Under the pieces are notes generated by a model. The model ran no database searches and was not told where the DNA came from. It saw only the letters and a program-made list of their open reading frames with translations. Of a stretch of 63,991 bases of DNA, positions 17,588 through 28,419 are shown one piece after another; positions within the stretch are counted from its first letter, which is position 1; each line of letters starts with the position of its first letter. The DNA is taken from positions 1 through 63,991 of the forward strand of contig JAFGII010000062.1 of NCBI GenBank assembly GCA_016929695.1, written 5' to 3'. Made by a program: the position numbers and the translations under genes. The DNA comes from Ignavibacteria bacterium. Lineage in GTDB: Bacteria > Bacteroidota > Ignavibacteria > Tepidaquicellales > Tepidaquicellaceae.

Positions 17588-19465
17588 ATGGTTAAAAGAA
17601 TTTTATTTTTATTATTACTGTTAGTATCAGCGGCGGGTTTAACTTATTCTCAGACTTTAACAAAATCGCAGAATGAATTACTCTCACGAAATATATTTTC
17701 GGTTATATTTACCGGAGATGCAATCGGCGGAGAAAAAATAATTGATATGAAAGTTGATAAATCAGTAATGACAAACATTCCAAATCTGCCCTCTGTAAAA
17801 TTTTCTAATGGAAAACTTTCGCGGGAAGTGATAATGCAGGACTTAATCTGGACTATAACATATCAACCGACAGGCGGACAAACCATATATGATTTACAGT
17901 CCAACGGGACTCCCCAGCAAATCTGGCAGGACCCGATAATACAGGACTTTATACATTCCGTTTTTATGTCGGCAGAATACGGCGACCTTTCATTTACTAA
18001 CCGAAGAAGTAAATATTATTTCAGCCACAACAAAGGAACGAACTGGATGTTTATTACGGAGGCAGGTATGGTTAAAACAGGTTTCTGTGTTATAACCGGA
18101 ACTTCGGAAGGTAATGCACTTATCGGAAATCACGGTGCAAACGGAGGAGGTAATACAAGAACGCAATTTTATTATGATGCTGCTCCGGGTTTAGGTTCAT
18201 TTACTCTTTTAAACCCGCCTGCTAATAACTTAAATCCCTGCGTATGGCCAAGAGTAGTTGCGACCAATTCCATATTAAATACAAGAAAATTTGTTTATTT
18301 AAGTGCTATGAACGGTATTGATTCAACTTTCAGGGGTTATTCAAACTCATTATCCTTAAATAATTTTGGTCCGTGGCAATTTTTTAATTCAGACCAGGCG
18401 GAAACTTATGCAATTGCAAGAAGTACAAGCGGAGCCAAAATCGGTATTGTTTACAAAGCAAATGAAGTATTAGTACCTGCTGATTACGGGGATGTATATT
18501 ATGTTGAATCAATAGATGACGGATTAAACTGGTCAGTTCCCTTAAAAATTTTTAAAGCAAATTTTATAACTGACAGTCTTGCCGCATTAAGAGGTTTATC
18601 TTTAGTCTATCAGGGAGAATATCCGAAAGCAGTTTTTGAAACTATTAAGCAGACTACTGCGGGAAATTATTTTCCGGGTGCGCCTGCAAAAATCAGATTC
18701 TGGTCAACAACTCTTCCGGGGTCGGACCCGAACAGAAGTATCGTGCTTGCAGATACAAGTGATGTCGGCTGGCATCCTAATTTTGGGGTAAACGATGTTC
18801 TGGGAACATTATGCCGTCCTGCTATTGGTCGTTCTTCTGATGGAATTGCATTATTCTGTGTGTTTATGGTGCCGTCGGATTTTGCCGGTGGTTCTGCTGA
18901 TACAACACCTTATAAGGATATATGGGCAAAAGTATCAGGTGACGGCGGTTTTATATGGAGTTCCGCCGTAAAAATAAATTTTGATTCGCCAAGACTGGAT
19001 TGGGCTTATCCGTCTGTTTCTCAGGTTAATGACCGGGATTCTAATTTCTATTATTTCAATATTGTAGTTCAGGCAGATACAATCCCGGGTTCTTTTATTA
19101 ACAGTCCGGGAAACGGACAATCACTTGCTCAACAATATCATATAAGAGTAAGTATCCCGAAAATTGCCACAGGCTTTGAGAAAATTTCAAACGAAATTAC
19201 CGAAATATATTCATTATCGCAGAATTATCCGAACCCGTTTAATTCAACGACAAATATCAAATTCCGGAACTCAAATCCGGTGAAAATTAAATTAAAAATT
19301 TTCGATGTAACAGGGAAAGAAGTTACGGTTCTTGTAAATGATAATTTTCAGGCAGGAAATCACGAAGTGAAATTCGATGCGAAGAATTTACCGGGCGGTA
19401 TTTACTTTTATCGGATGGAGGCGGGTAAATTTACGAGTACAAAAAAAATAATTATACTGAAATGA
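17588..19465 (+). CDS. Secreted Asp-box protein with T9SS tail (copy 1)
   Basis: 625 residues. Signal peptide MVKRILFLLLLLVSAAGLTYSQ. The middle contains Asp-box-like motifs (HNKGTNWMF, SIDDGLNWSVPLKIF, SGDGGFIWSSAVKI), suggesting a sialidase-style beta-propeller without evident catalytic residues. The last about 85 residues are a type A T9SS sorting domain (LSQNYPNPFNSTTNI ... GGIYFYRMEAG...KKIIILK), so it is probably exported through the outer membrane and anchored or released. Highly similar to the following gene. ATG 17588 follows AGGGAG. Confidence 0.85.
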   Translation: MVKRILFLLLLLVSAAGLTYSQTLTKSQNELLSRNIFSVIFTGDAIGGEKIIDMKVDKSVMTNIPNLPSVKFSNGKLSREVIMQDLIWTITYQPTGGQTIYDLQSNGTPQQIWQDPIIQDFIHSVFMSAEYGDLSFTNRRSKYYFSHNKGTNWMFITEAGMVKTGFCVITGTSEGNALIGNHGANGGGNTRTQFYYDAAPGLGSFTLLNPPANNLNPCVWPRVVATNSILNTRKFVYLSAMNGIDSTFRGYSNSLSLNNFGPWQFFNSDQAETYAIARSTSGAKIGIVYKANEVLVPADYGDVYYVESIDDGLNWSVPLKIFKANFITDSLAALRGLSLVYQGEYPKAVFETIKQTTAGNYFPGAPAKIRFWSTTLPGSDPNRSIVLADTSDVGWHPNFGVNDVLGTLCRPAIGRSSDGIALFCVFMVPSDFAGGSADTTPYKDIWAKVSGDGGFIWSSAVKINFDSPRLDWAYPSVSQVNDRDSNFYYFNIVVQADTIPGSFINSPGNGQSLAQQYHIRVSIPKIATGFEKISNEITEIYSLSQNYPNPFNSTTNIKFRNSNPVKIKLKIFDVTGKEVTVLVNDNFQAGNHEVKFDAKNLPGGIYFYRMEAGKFTSTKKIIILK

Positions 19466-19837
19466 ATTTTATTATGGTCAGAAGACTGCAAAAGCACTGT
19501 AAATATTGGGATTTACGTGAGAAATATTTTTTTGATTTAATATTATAATTTATGATAAAACCGATATTTTTGTATTTCTGCAATTTCATTACTCAAATAT
19601 GTCAAGATACACTAAACAGGGACGAAATTACCGGCAGAAATAAAAATGCGAGTTGATGATTTTTTTAGTTGATTTTTAATAGTTTAGTCATATTAAAAAT
19701 GCATTTTAAATACAAAAATCTATATTGACAACTTTTTAAATTAGTATTATATTGAAATAATCTAAGTTCTTTTAAATTATTTTAGAATTTTACAAAAATT
19801 ATTAAAAATTTTTTACTAAAATTAAAAGGAGATAAAA
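19466..19837. other. Intergenic region between the tandem paralogues
   Basis: 372 bases without a credible gene. Its last part (from about 19670) resembles the region upstream of copy 1: GTTGATTTTT, a short AT-rich stretch, then ACAAAAATCTATATTGACA. This marks the upstream border of the duplicated unit. No terminator was recognised after copy 1. Confidence 0.6.
19725..19753 (+). promoter_or_regulatory. Promoter of second Asp-box gene
   Basis: TTGACA at 19725-19730, 17-base spacer, TATATT at 19748-19753: a near-consensus sigma-70 promoter about 85 bases before ATG 19838. It shares the ACAAAAATCTATATTGACA block with the promoter of copy 1. Confidence 0.7.
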
Positions 19838-21721
19838 ATGCTGAAAAAAATTCTTCTTTCTGCTTTTGTTTTTGTTTTGGCTGTGAATATCGCGAGTTCA
19901 CAAACATTAACACAAGCTCAGAAAAACTTACTAGGACGCTCAGTATATTCGGTGAAAATCATCGGAGATGCTATAGGCGGCGAAAAAGTTATTGATATGA
20001 AAGTAGATAAATCGAGAATGACAAACATTCCGAATTTACCTTCGGTTTCAATAATTAACGGCGTGATAACAAAAGTTGTCAATGCACCTGATTTAGCCTG
20101 GACTATTACCTATACCCCGACAGGCGGTCAGACGATTTATGATTTACAATCAAACGGGGTTCCTCAGCAAATCTGGCAGGACCCGAACACTACTAATAAC
20201 ATCCATTCAGTTTTAATGGTATGTGATTATGGTGATGAAGGATTTACTCAAAGGATTTCGAAATACTTCTTTAGTGCTGACGGAGGAACGACCTGGGCAT
20301 TCATCGGCAACGCAGGTGTGGTTTCTAACGGCTACTGTGCAATAACAGGTACATCCGAAGGTAATGCATTAATTGCTAACCACGGTGCCAACGGCGGTGC
20401 TCCGACGAGAACGCAGTATTACTATGATGCAGCACCGGGATTAGGTTCATTTACTTTATTAGATCCACCGAGCCCGGGTTCAGTAGGTTACATCTGGCCC
20501 AGACTGGAAGCAACAAATTCGATTTCCAATACAGTAAAATTTGTTGGTGCTTCTTCTCCCAACGGTCCGGACTCTGCGTTTCACATTTATTCAAATTCAC
20601 TGGAAACAAATAATTTCGGTCCCTGGACATTCTTCCTCGGAGACCAGGCAGAAACTTATTCTGTTGCAAAAAGTGCAAGTGGTGCGAAAATCGGATTATT
20701 ATATAAAGCTAACGATGTACTTGACCCGAATTCATACGGCGATGCATTTTTCATTGAATCAACAAATGACGGTATGACATGGTCAACACCGCTCAAGATT
20801 TTCCACGCTAATTTCAACACAGACAGTCTCGGGTGTTTAAGAGGATTGAATTTGATTTACAAAGGCGAAGACCCGAAAGCAGTATTTGAAACAGTAAAAA
20901 TAACACGGGAAGGAAGTTATTTCCCGGGTTTACCGGCAAAAATTAGATTCTGGTCAACAACCCTTCCGGGTTCAGACCCTGACAGAAGCATTGTGCTTGC
21001 AGATACAAGTGATGTCGGTTATCATCCGAATTTCGGTACAAATGACGTTTACAGTACACTTGCCCGTCCTACTATCGGAAGGTCGGCAGATGGTGTTGCA
21101 CTGTTCTGTGCATTTCAGGTTCCTTCTGACTTGGCAGGCGGCTCTGCAGATACTACACCATACAGAGACTATTGGGCAAAAGTATCAGGCGACGGTGGAA
21201 GCACCTGGAGCACTGCAATAAAACTCAATTATGAAACTCCGAGATTTGACTGGACTTACGGTGCAGTTTCAAAAATCAATCACCAGGATGCACAATATTA
21301 CTATTTCAACATGACTATTCTTGTTGATACGATTCCGGGTTCATTCGTGCAGGGTGCAGGAAACGGAAAATCTCTCGCCCAGCAGTTCTATATGAAAGTT
21401 CAAATTCCGAAGAATGAAATAATAAGCGTTAAGAATGTTTCAACTGAAATTCCGAATGCTTATTCATTATTACAGAATTATCCGAATCCGTTCAATCCGT
21501 CAACAACAATCAGATTTGAATTACCGAAAGCAACCAATGTAACATTAAAGATTTACAATATTAACGGTCAGGAAGTTGCCTCATTAATTAACAATACATT
21601 AATTAATGCAGGAACAAGCGAATATACATTTGACGCTTCAAACCTGTCAACCGGAATTTATTTCTATTCAATTCAGGCAGGCAATTTCAAAGACACGAAG
21701 AAGATGGTATTAATTAAATAA
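19838..21721 (+). CDS. Secreted Asp-box protein with T9SS tail (copy 2)
   Basis: 627 residues, colinear with the previous gene (both share KVDKS-MTNIPNLPSV, LQSNG-PQQIWQDP, ITGTSEGNALI-NHGANGG and others). Signal peptide MLKKILLSAFVFVLAVNIASSQ. Asp boxes are clearer here (SADGGTTWAFIG, STNDGMTWSTPLKI, SGDGGSTWSTAIKL). C-terminal T9SS type A domain from LLQNYPNPFNPSTTI to KMVLIK. AAAGGAG precedes ATG 19838. Function unknown; a surface-exposed adhesin or glycan-binding propeller is one option. Confidence 0.85.
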   Translation: MLKKILLSAFVFVLAVNIASSQTLTQAQKNLLGRSVYSVKIIGDAIGGEKVIDMKVDKSRMTNIPNLPSVSIINGVITKVVNAPDLAWTITYTPTGGQTIYDLQSNGVPQQIWQDPNTTNNIHSVLMVCDYGDEGFTQRISKYFFSADGGTTWAFIGNAGVVSNGYCAITGTSEGNALIANHGANGGAPTRTQYYYDAAPGLGSFTLLDPPSPGSVGYIWPRLEATNSISNTVKFVGASSPNGPDSAFHIYSNSLETNNFGPWTFFLGDQAETYSVAKSASGAKIGLLYKANDVLDPNSYGDAFFIESTNDGMTWSTPLKIFHANFNTDSLGCLRGLNLIYKGEDPKAVFETVKITREGSYFPGLPAKIRFWSTTLPGSDPDRSIVLADTSDVGYHPNFGTNDVYSTLARPTIGRSADGVALFCAFQVPSDLAGGSADTTPYRDYWAKVSGDGGSTWSTAIKLNYETPRFDWTYGAVSKINHQDAQYYYFNMTILVDTIPGSFVQGAGNGKSLAQQFYMKVQIPKNEIISVKNVSTEIPNAYSLLQNYPNPFNPSTTIRFELPKATNVTLKIYNINGQEVASLINNTLINAGTSEYTFDASNLSTGIYFYSIQAGNFKDTKKMVLIK

Positions 21722-21741
21722 TCAAAAACTATTTTATAAGG

Positions 21742-21769
21742 GTTTCCTGCACCGGAAGGTGCGGGAAAC
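21742..21769 (+). terminator. Strong hairpin after copy 2
   Basis: GTTTCCTGCACC (21742-21753) pairs with GGTGCGGGAAAC (21758-21769) with one G-U and a GGAA tetraloop. There is no T tract downstream (TCGAATAAAAAAA), so it is either an atypical terminator or an mRNA 3'-end stabiliser. Confidence 0.55.
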
Positions 21770-21900
21770 TCGAATAAAAAAATGTTTAATATTATCGAAA
21801 AAAAAATTACAACTTATCTAAAAACCCTCGAAGTGAGAATAAACATTCTCAGAATGCAGGGAAAACTTTTTTTAAACCAAAATATTTATTGGAGGAAAAA

Positions 21901-24810
21901 ATGAGGGATCATTCGATTCTTAAAATTGTTTCCCTTCTATTTTTTGCAATCCTGTTAATACCTGCACTTACTTTCTCGCAGTCAACGGGAAGTTTAGGCG
22001 GTAGAGTTACGGATGCAAAAGACGGATTACCACTTATCGGGGCAACCATCAAAATCGAAGGCTCGAGGATGGGTGCCGTTACCGATGATAATGGTGAATA
22101 TGTCATACTCAATGTTGATGTGGGGACTTATGTCCTTGAAGCTGCTTACATCGGGTATGATAACTTAAAAGTTACAAACGTAAAAGTCTCCGTTGACCAG
22201 CGGACGAAAGTTGATTTTACACTTTCTGTCACTGCCGGGATAACTACGGAGGAAATTATTATTGAAGCAAAACGAAAAGGTATTGACGTTGAACAGTCCG
22301 GCCGTATCGTCGAGTCTCAGAACATTCAGAATACCGGTATCCGCGGTGTTACTAACATAGCATCAAAGACAGCCGGCGTTGTTCAGGATGAGAGAGGCGG
22401 AAGCATTAATATCAGAGGCGGACGGTCAAACGAAAATATTATCATAGTTGACGGTGTTGAGACGACTAACCCGCTGGATGGCTCTTCAAGAGCATTTATC
22501 CCGAATAACCTGATGCAGGAAATTACGGTTCTTACAGGCGGATTCGGAGCGGAATATGGAAATGTGCTCAGCGGTGTTATTAACGTTTCAACACGAAGCG
22601 GAACCGACAGATATACCGGTTCAATGGAATTAATTACCGATGAATTTACAGGCAGATGGATTGATACAAAATCTCAGGGTTATAACCTTTATAATCTTAA
22701 TATCGGAGGTCCGATTATTCCGTCTGAAAAACTTGCTAAAGTATTTAACTTCTTCGGAAGTTTTGAAAGACAATTTTCGAGGATGACAATTGCCTCCTGG
22801 ATTATTGATAAAGTTCCTACGATAATTCCGAACGGTGAATTAAAAGGTAATGAAGCAGGTTATTATTCATGGAACGGAAGGCTGAATGTTAATTTAACGG
22901 AATTGCAGAGTACAAATATCCCGTTGAATTTCAGGTTCGGAGGAACCGTTAATATGAATAAAGGCAGAGTTACTTACGGTTCAAATGTTTACCAGAACTT
23001 TTGGAAGAACCCTGTAACTGAAACTGATGACTATCAGTTTTTCGGCAGAATATCGGGAAATGTCAGAAGTAATTTCTTCTTTGAATTACAGGGCAATTAT
23101 ATGGACGTTCTTAGCGAGCGATTTGACCCTGACCACGGCGATAATTTTACCTGGTACGGTGATACTGCACGGAACCCGGGTTTACTCCAATACTATGGTG
23201 CCAGTAATGCGCAGGGGAAGGTTCTCCCGCTTGACGGAAACACTTCTTTCCTGTACGGTCTTCCGTATCGGGTAATTGATTATTATGAAAAACTCGATAT
23301 CAGTTATATCGGCGGAAAAGTTGATGCTACGTGGGCAATACTGACTAAAAAAGCCGGCGACCACGAAATAAAATTCGGCGGTGAATATAAATATCATACA
23401 TTAAGGAAAATTTCTATTTATCCTTCGGTTACGGCTGATTATTCAATTACAGACCCGTTACAGAGATGGTACGGGACCAACACCGCAAGACTGAAAACAT
23501 ACGGTTATGAAATAAAAACCTATGACCCGACTTTCGGTGACCCGAATAACAACAATCTGTTCTCTATTGCCGACGGAAGTGATGCTAAACATCCGATTGT
23601 CGGAGGTTTCTATGTGCGTGATAAAGTTAGTTTCTCCGACTTCAATTTTAACGGCGGTTTTCGTGTTGATTTCTTCGATGTGAACACTAAGGTATTAAAA
23701 TCTATTTCTACAGATGTTATGGGTGATGATGGTATCGCCGGCTCGGACGATGATTTCGAAGACAGTAAAATGGACTTTTTCCTGAGTCCTAGACTCGGAT
23801 TCTCATTCCCGGTTACTGATAAAATCATCTTCGCCGCACAATACGGAAAAATGGTTCAGATGCCGCAGTTGAATTATTTATATGTCAATCAGTTAACACT
23901 CCAAAATTTCTTGACAACTGCACTTCAGGATGTGATTGAAAATGCATCATTGAAACCGACAAAATTAACACAGTACGAAATTGGCATCAAGCAGCAGGTT
24001 GGCGATTATATTAACTTAGGTATTACTGCCTTTTATAAAGAATCACTCGACCTTATCGGTGCACAAAGAGTAGTATCGACTGACCCTGCAAAAATCCCAA
24101 AAGGATTTGTTACATACGGAAATACTGACTTTGCTATATCAAGAGGACTTGACTTTTACTTCAGTATGAGAAGGACAAACAGACTTGCTGTAGATGTTGC
24201 TTATACATTATCTTATGCAAGCGGTACGGGTTCAGACCCGACCACGAAATTCTACCTTGCAAATGACGCCACTCAGGAATTACCGCAATATGTGTATCCG
24301 CTTGATTACGACCAGAGACATACAGGAAACATAAATCTTGACTATAGGTTCGGTGAAAGCGACGTTCCGAGCGGATTCTTAGGTGATGTTCTTAAAAATA
24401 CGGGCTTGAACTTACTGTTCAGTTTCAACAGCGGAAGACCATATACGAGAGCGGAAGTATCTTATACTGCTACCGGAACACAGGGAGATTACGTAACATC
24501 AGCAAAGAATGAATTATATATGGACTGGCATTTCCGTCTGGATATGAGGTTAGACAAGACGATAAGATTATACAAAGCGAATTTCAATTTCTACGTATAT
24601 GTAATAAACCTGCTCAACACTGAAATTATTAATTCTGTATTCCCCGGAACAGGGACACCTTATGACAACGGATTCCTGCAGACACAAACAGGTGCGTCAA
24701 GATATGAAACCGACCCGGTGTTCAGACAACTCTGGCCTGAAAGAATAAAATTCTTCAGCAACTGGGGTCCGCCAAGGCAGATAAGATTCGGTGTTAATGT
24801 TAATTTCTAA
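21901..24810 (+). CDS. TonB-dependent receptor with carboxypeptidase-D-like domain
   Basis: 969 residues from ATG 21901, with GGAGG (21891-21895) just upstream; a TTG at 21889 would overlap this Shine-Dalgarno. Signal peptide ends near TFSQS. Residues about 28-115 form a CarboxypepD_reg-like domain (GGRVTDAKDGLPLIGATIKI). The plug follows (SINIRGGRSNENIIIVDGVE, FGAEYGNVLSGVINV), then a 22-strand-type barrel ending FGVNVNF. It is followed by a giant secreted protein and a PorV-like barrel, a grouping that suggests a dedicated secretion or uptake unit. Substrate unknown. Confidence 0.9.
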   Translation: MRDHSILKIVSLLFFAILLIPALTFSQSTGSLGGRVTDAKDGLPLIGATIKIEGSRMGAVTDDNGEYVILNVDVGTYVLEAAYIGYDNLKVTNVKVSVDQRTKVDFTLSVTAGITTEEIIIEAKRKGIDVEQSGRIVESQNIQNTGIRGVTNIASKTAGVVQDERGGSINIRGGRSNENIIIVDGVETTNPLDGSSRAFIPNNLMQEITVLTGGFGAEYGNVLSGVINVSTRSGTDRYTGSMELITDEFTGRWIDTKSQGYNLYNLNIGGPIIPSEKLAKVFNFFGSFERQFSRMTIASWIIDKVPTIIPNGELKGNEAGYYSWNGRLNVNLTELQSTNIPLNFRFGGTVNMNKGRVTYGSNVYQNFWKNPVTETDDYQFFGRISGNVRSNFFFELQGNYMDVLSERFDPDHGDNFTWYGDTARNPGLLQYYGASNAQGKVLPLDGNTSFLYGLPYRVIDYYEKLDISYIGGKVDATWAILTKKAGDHEIKFGGEYKYHTLRKISIYPSVTADYSITDPLQRWYGTNTARLKTYGYEIKTYDPTFGDPNNNNLFSIADGSDAKHPIVGGFYVRDKVSFSDFNFNGGFRVDFFDVNTKVLKSISTDVMGDDGIAGSDDDFEDSKMDFFLSPRLGFSFPVTDKIIFAAQYGKMVQMPQLNYLYVNQLTLQNFLTTALQDVIENASLKPTKLTQYEIGIKQQVGDYINLGITAFYKESLDLIGAQRVVSTDPAKIPKGFVTYGNTDFAISRGLDFYFSMRRTNRLAVDVAYTLSYASGTGSDPTTKFYLANDATQELPQYVYPLDYDQRHTGNINLDYRFGESDVPSGFLGDVLKNTGLNLLFSFNSGRPYTRAEVSYTATGTQGDYVTSAKNELYMDWHFRLDMRLDKTIRLYKANFNFYVYVINLLNTEIINSVFPGTGTPYDNGFLQTQTGASRYETDPVFRQLWPERIKFFSNWGPPRQIRFGVNVNF

Positions 24811-24849
24811 AATATTGAATTTTTTTATTAATCAATTGTAGAAAAAGAA

Positions 24850-27800
24850 ATGAAATTTAAAACAATAAAAATACTAACAATACTGCTTGCAGTTGTTGTA
24901 TTGTGTACTGATGCATTTAGTTTACCGAGGAAAAATCCGGGCGGACGCGACCCATTTATCAATCGAATGACTCCCGATGCCCCGCTTCAGTATCAATTCC
25001 TTGACGGGAACAATATCAGTTCAATATTTTACAACTCAGGCATATTTAATCAGGACCCGAGGGCGCAAAATACGCCAAGTTTTATGTGGCCCAAAGGGAC
25101 AAATCAGTTTGCCTGCTTCACTGCAGGTTTAAGTATAGGATGTTACATTGATACTTCAACAGAATCCGGTATCCAGAAATTTGCTATGGCACAGGTTATG
25201 GCATCCTATACCGGAGAATATACCCCGGGATATATAATTTCCGGAGGTGTTCCTGACCCGGTTGGTCCGTCTCAGGACAGCAGATTTAAACTCTATAAAA
25301 TCAAATACGGAGATAATGCGGGAAATAATCCTGACTATGAGAACTGGGCTTATATGGTAGAATTCGGAGCACCTTATGTAGATTTAAATAACAATGGTGT
25401 CTATGATAACGGAATTGACCTTGCAGGTCAGGAAAATGCCAGCCAGACATTATTTATGACAATGACGGATGCTTTCACAGACCAGAAGAGTATTGGTGAA
25501 GGTTTCGGCGGAGGTGTTTATTCGCCTTTACTTTATGCCGAAGTTCATTTTACTGCCTGGTGTTATAACAGCCCGGGACTCGAGGACCTTCAGTTTTTAA
25601 ACTGGGTAGTAATTAATAAAGGCAACCGTCCCTGGACAAGAACATATATGGGTGTCGTTGTTGACCCTGACTTAGGACAGGCTGAAGATGACTATATCGG
25701 TTGTGATACAACTCTTAATCTTGGATATTGTTACAATGGTGATAATGACGACCCGGTTTACGGTCAGGCACCGCCTGCTTTTGGTATGGACTATTTCAAA
25801 AGTCCGATTATCAAAGCGACAAACGATACACTTGGTCTGACATCGTTTGTGTTCTTTACAAATACCGGTTCTTCACCGCCTCCTTGTGAATCAGACCCGA
25901 ACGGTGAACCGTACCCTGCTTATTTAATGCTTAGAGGTCTTAAAAAAGACAGTTCCAATTTTATGAATCCTTTAGCAAGTCCCCCGGTACCTACGTTTTT
26001 TGTATATCCCGGAGACCCTGAAACAGGAGCAGGATGGACGGAATATAAAGGTTCGATGCAGAATTGCGGCGGCAATACGGGTAATATTATTAATGTAAAT
26101 CCTTTAGGCGACAGAAGATTTATATTTAATTCAGGAAGAGAAGATTATACTTATATGCCAAATGACACACAAAATATTGTACTTGCTCAGTTTGTTGCAA
26201 GAGGAGGAACTAATGTGAATTCCGTAACAAAGTTGAAAGCATTAAGTAAAACAGCACAGTTAATATATGACAATAACTTTAATGTAACACCACCACCACC
26301 ACCTCCGGTTGTTAATATTACTTATACTCCTACTATTGCCGGAAATTGTAATATTACTTTCAACTGGAGTGCGATTTCGGAAAGTTACAGATACTGGGAC
26401 TCTATATTCTTTGATGCGGAAGATTCAAACATATATTATTTCGAAGGGTATGAAATTTATGAAATTGATAAAACTCTGAACAGTTATCCTGACTTCACAA
26501 AACCCGAAACAATAACAGAAAATGTTACGCTAATTGATATATTTGATGTAAGAAATAATATAGGAGTGGTAATAGATACATTTGCCACGGGCGTTCAGGT
26601 TGGAGGTAACGACCATTACGCACCATATCCGATTGTACCGCCATACAAGATGACGGTCCCGGCGAATTTTCCGAATCACGGTATTTCGCGAAGTGTTACA
26701 TTAACTTCTACGAAATACGCACAGAATTACGGCGGACAGACCGCTTTCATTTACGGTCAGGAATACAGATTTGCAATTCTTGCTTATGCAGTCAGCAGGG
26801 CAGACTCAGTCTCAATTCGAAGAGGATTCAGGGTTATCAGAAATTCTCTGTCAACTCAGGCAATTTCTGTCAGACCTGTTGCTCCGACTGCGGGAACCCA
26901 GTACACATACAATAATGGTGATACATTAGACGTAAATTACCCGATAAGGGATTTAGGTCTTATACCTATTGTAAGAAATCGTGAATTATTGAGAGACGCA
27001 ACTTACAGAGTACAATTTAATTCTGATACGACATATAATATATTGAGAAAACTTAACACTGAAAGTTCATTTAATCCGCTTGCTCAGAATTTGAAATATG
27101 TTAATTTCAAATCCACGACTGATGATTCTTCAAGAACGATAGACGGTATATTCTTTAAGTTGGAAAAAATAAGATTCACTTCTGACGGCTCTGCAGGAGG
27201 ATATTACGGTAATGTCGGTGTGATTAAAGACCTGACATTAAGTGCCGACAGTATTCAAACCCGGAAAAAAGGATGGGATTACCTGCCAAATAATAATCCC
27301 TGGTTCGAAGGAGCAAGACTGCTCATTAACAATCAGGACCCGAAATGGCAGTCGCAGTCAATGTCAATATCTTATCCTGCAAAACAGACATACAACTCCG
27401 TAGGTTCGAGACTCAAGCCGGATGAGTTACGTGTGGTTAAAATAGTATTCTCGAACAACCCTGCGAATCAGCAACTGGCATATCGTTATGTTGCCAAAAC
27501 TAATTTGCCTGACGCTGACCCGTCATTTGCTCCGTTTATCATAAACAGAGCAACAGGACCGAACAACTACCCGTATCAGGACAAACGCACTGTTCCGTTT
27601 ACGGTTTGGGAAATTGACCCGAATGACAGTTCCTCTGCTCCGAGACAATTAAATTGCGCATTCCTTGAAACTAATGATACAATCCCGAGAGGATTGGTTG
27701 ACGGACAATGGAATCCTACAGCAGATTCAACCGGCAGTAATGAATATCTTTACATATTTAATTCGACTTATGGTGATGCGGGTTGGGATGCATTTTACAC

Positions 27801-28347
27801 TAATCCATCAAGGAATTTATACTTAAGTGTTCTTATGGATGTGATGTATGTATGGGCTGCGAAAAGAATTAATTCAACTGCGACATTTACGAATAATGAT
27901 GAATTCTACATTTATCCTTACACGGTAACAAGACCATACGTGGCTTCGAATGTACCGACAACTCCGTTATTCTATGAATTCACAACAATTGCCCCGAAAT
28001 TTGGCAATACAAATTATGCCAGTGAAACCAATGCACTGACTAAGATTAAAGTTGTTCCGAATCCATATTACGGTTTCAGCACTCTTGACAGGTCACTAAG
28101 TGACAAGTTCATTACGTTCAGGCATATGCCGGTGAAATGTACAATAAAACTTTATACTATTAACGGCGACCTGATTAGAACTTTATACAAGGATAATTCA
28201 TCAAGTACGATTGAATGGGATTTGCAGAATGAAGATAGAGTTCCGATTGCTTCAGGCATTTATGTTGCATTAATAGATGCTCCCGGTATCGGACAGAAAG
28301 TGATGAAGTTGGTCGTATTTACATCTCAGGAGAGAATTAATTTCTAA
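24850..28347 (+). CDS. Giant secreted protein, FlgD-like C-terminal domain
   Basis: 1165 residues with signal peptide (ending CTDAFSLPRK). No enzyme motif recognised. The sequence is rich in Asn, Tyr, Pro and Gly, with a poly-proline run (about residue 480) before an Ig/FN3-like stretch. The C-terminal about 90 residues (KIKVVPNPYYGFSTLD ... CTIKLYTINGDLIRTLYKD ... PIASGIYVALI) match the FlgD-Ig/T9SS-tail type found on secreted proteins of this lineage. Placed between a TonB receptor and a PorV-like barrel. Probably a surface or secreted partner of the receptor; inference only. Confidence 0.75.
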   Translation: MKFKTIKILTILLAVVVLCTDAFSLPRKNPGGRDPFINRMTPDAPLQYQFLDGNNISSIFYNSGIFNQDPRAQNTPSFMWPKGTNQFACFTAGLSIGCYIDTSTESGIQKFAMAQVMASYTGEYTPGYIISGGVPDPVGPSQDSRFKLYKIKYGDNAGNNPDYENWAYMVEFGAPYVDLNNNGVYDNGIDLAGQENASQTLFMTMTDAFTDQKSIGEGFGGGVYSPLLYAEVHFTAWCYNSPGLEDLQFLNWVVINKGNRPWTRTYMGVVVDPDLGQAEDDYIGCDTTLNLGYCYNGDNDDPVYGQAPPAFGMDYFKSPIIKATNDTLGLTSFVFFTNTGSSPPPCESDPNGEPYPAYLMLRGLKKDSSNFMNPLASPPVPTFFVYPGDPETGAGWTEYKGSMQNCGGNTGNIINVNPLGDRRFIFNSGREDYTYMPNDTQNIVLAQFVARGGTNVNSVTKLKALSKTAQLIYDNNFNVTPPPPPPVVNITYTPTIAGNCNITFNWSAISESYRYWDSIFFDAEDSNIYYFEGYEIYEIDKTLNSYPDFTKPETITENVTLIDIFDVRNNIGVVIDTFATGVQVGGNDHYAPYPIVPPYKMTVPANFPNHGISRSVTLTSTKYAQNYGGQTAFIYGQEYRFAILAYAVSRADSVSIRRGFRVIRNSLSTQAISVRPVAPTAGTQYTYNNGDTLDVNYPIRDLGLIPIVRNRELLRDATYRVQFNSDTTYNILRKLNTESSFNPLAQNLKYVNFKSTTDDSSRTIDGIFFKLEKIRFTSDGSAGGYYGNVGVIKDLTLSADSIQTRKKGWDYLPNNNPWFEGARLLINNQDPKWQSQSMSISYPAKQTYNSVGSRLKPDELRVVKIVFSNNPANQQLAYRYVAKTNLPDADPSFAPFIINRATGPNNYPYQDKRTVPFTVWEIDPNDSSSAPRQLNCAFLETNDTIPRGLVDGQWNPTADSTGSNEYLYIFNSTYGDAGWDAFYTNPSRNLYLSVLMDVMYVWAAKRINSTATFTNNDEFYIYPYTVTRPYVASNVPTTPLFYEFTTIAPKFGNTNYASETNALTKIKVVPNPYYGFSTLDRSLSDKFITFRHMPVKCTIKLYTINGDLIRTLYKDNSSSTIEWDLQNEDRVPIASGIYVALIDAPGIGQKVMKLVVFTSQERINF

Positions 28348-28419
28348 ACATTTTTTTAAATTAAAACTTAATCTTCAAAAGGAGAAAGTTTAATTAAAAA
28401 TTTAAAAATAAAAGGACAA

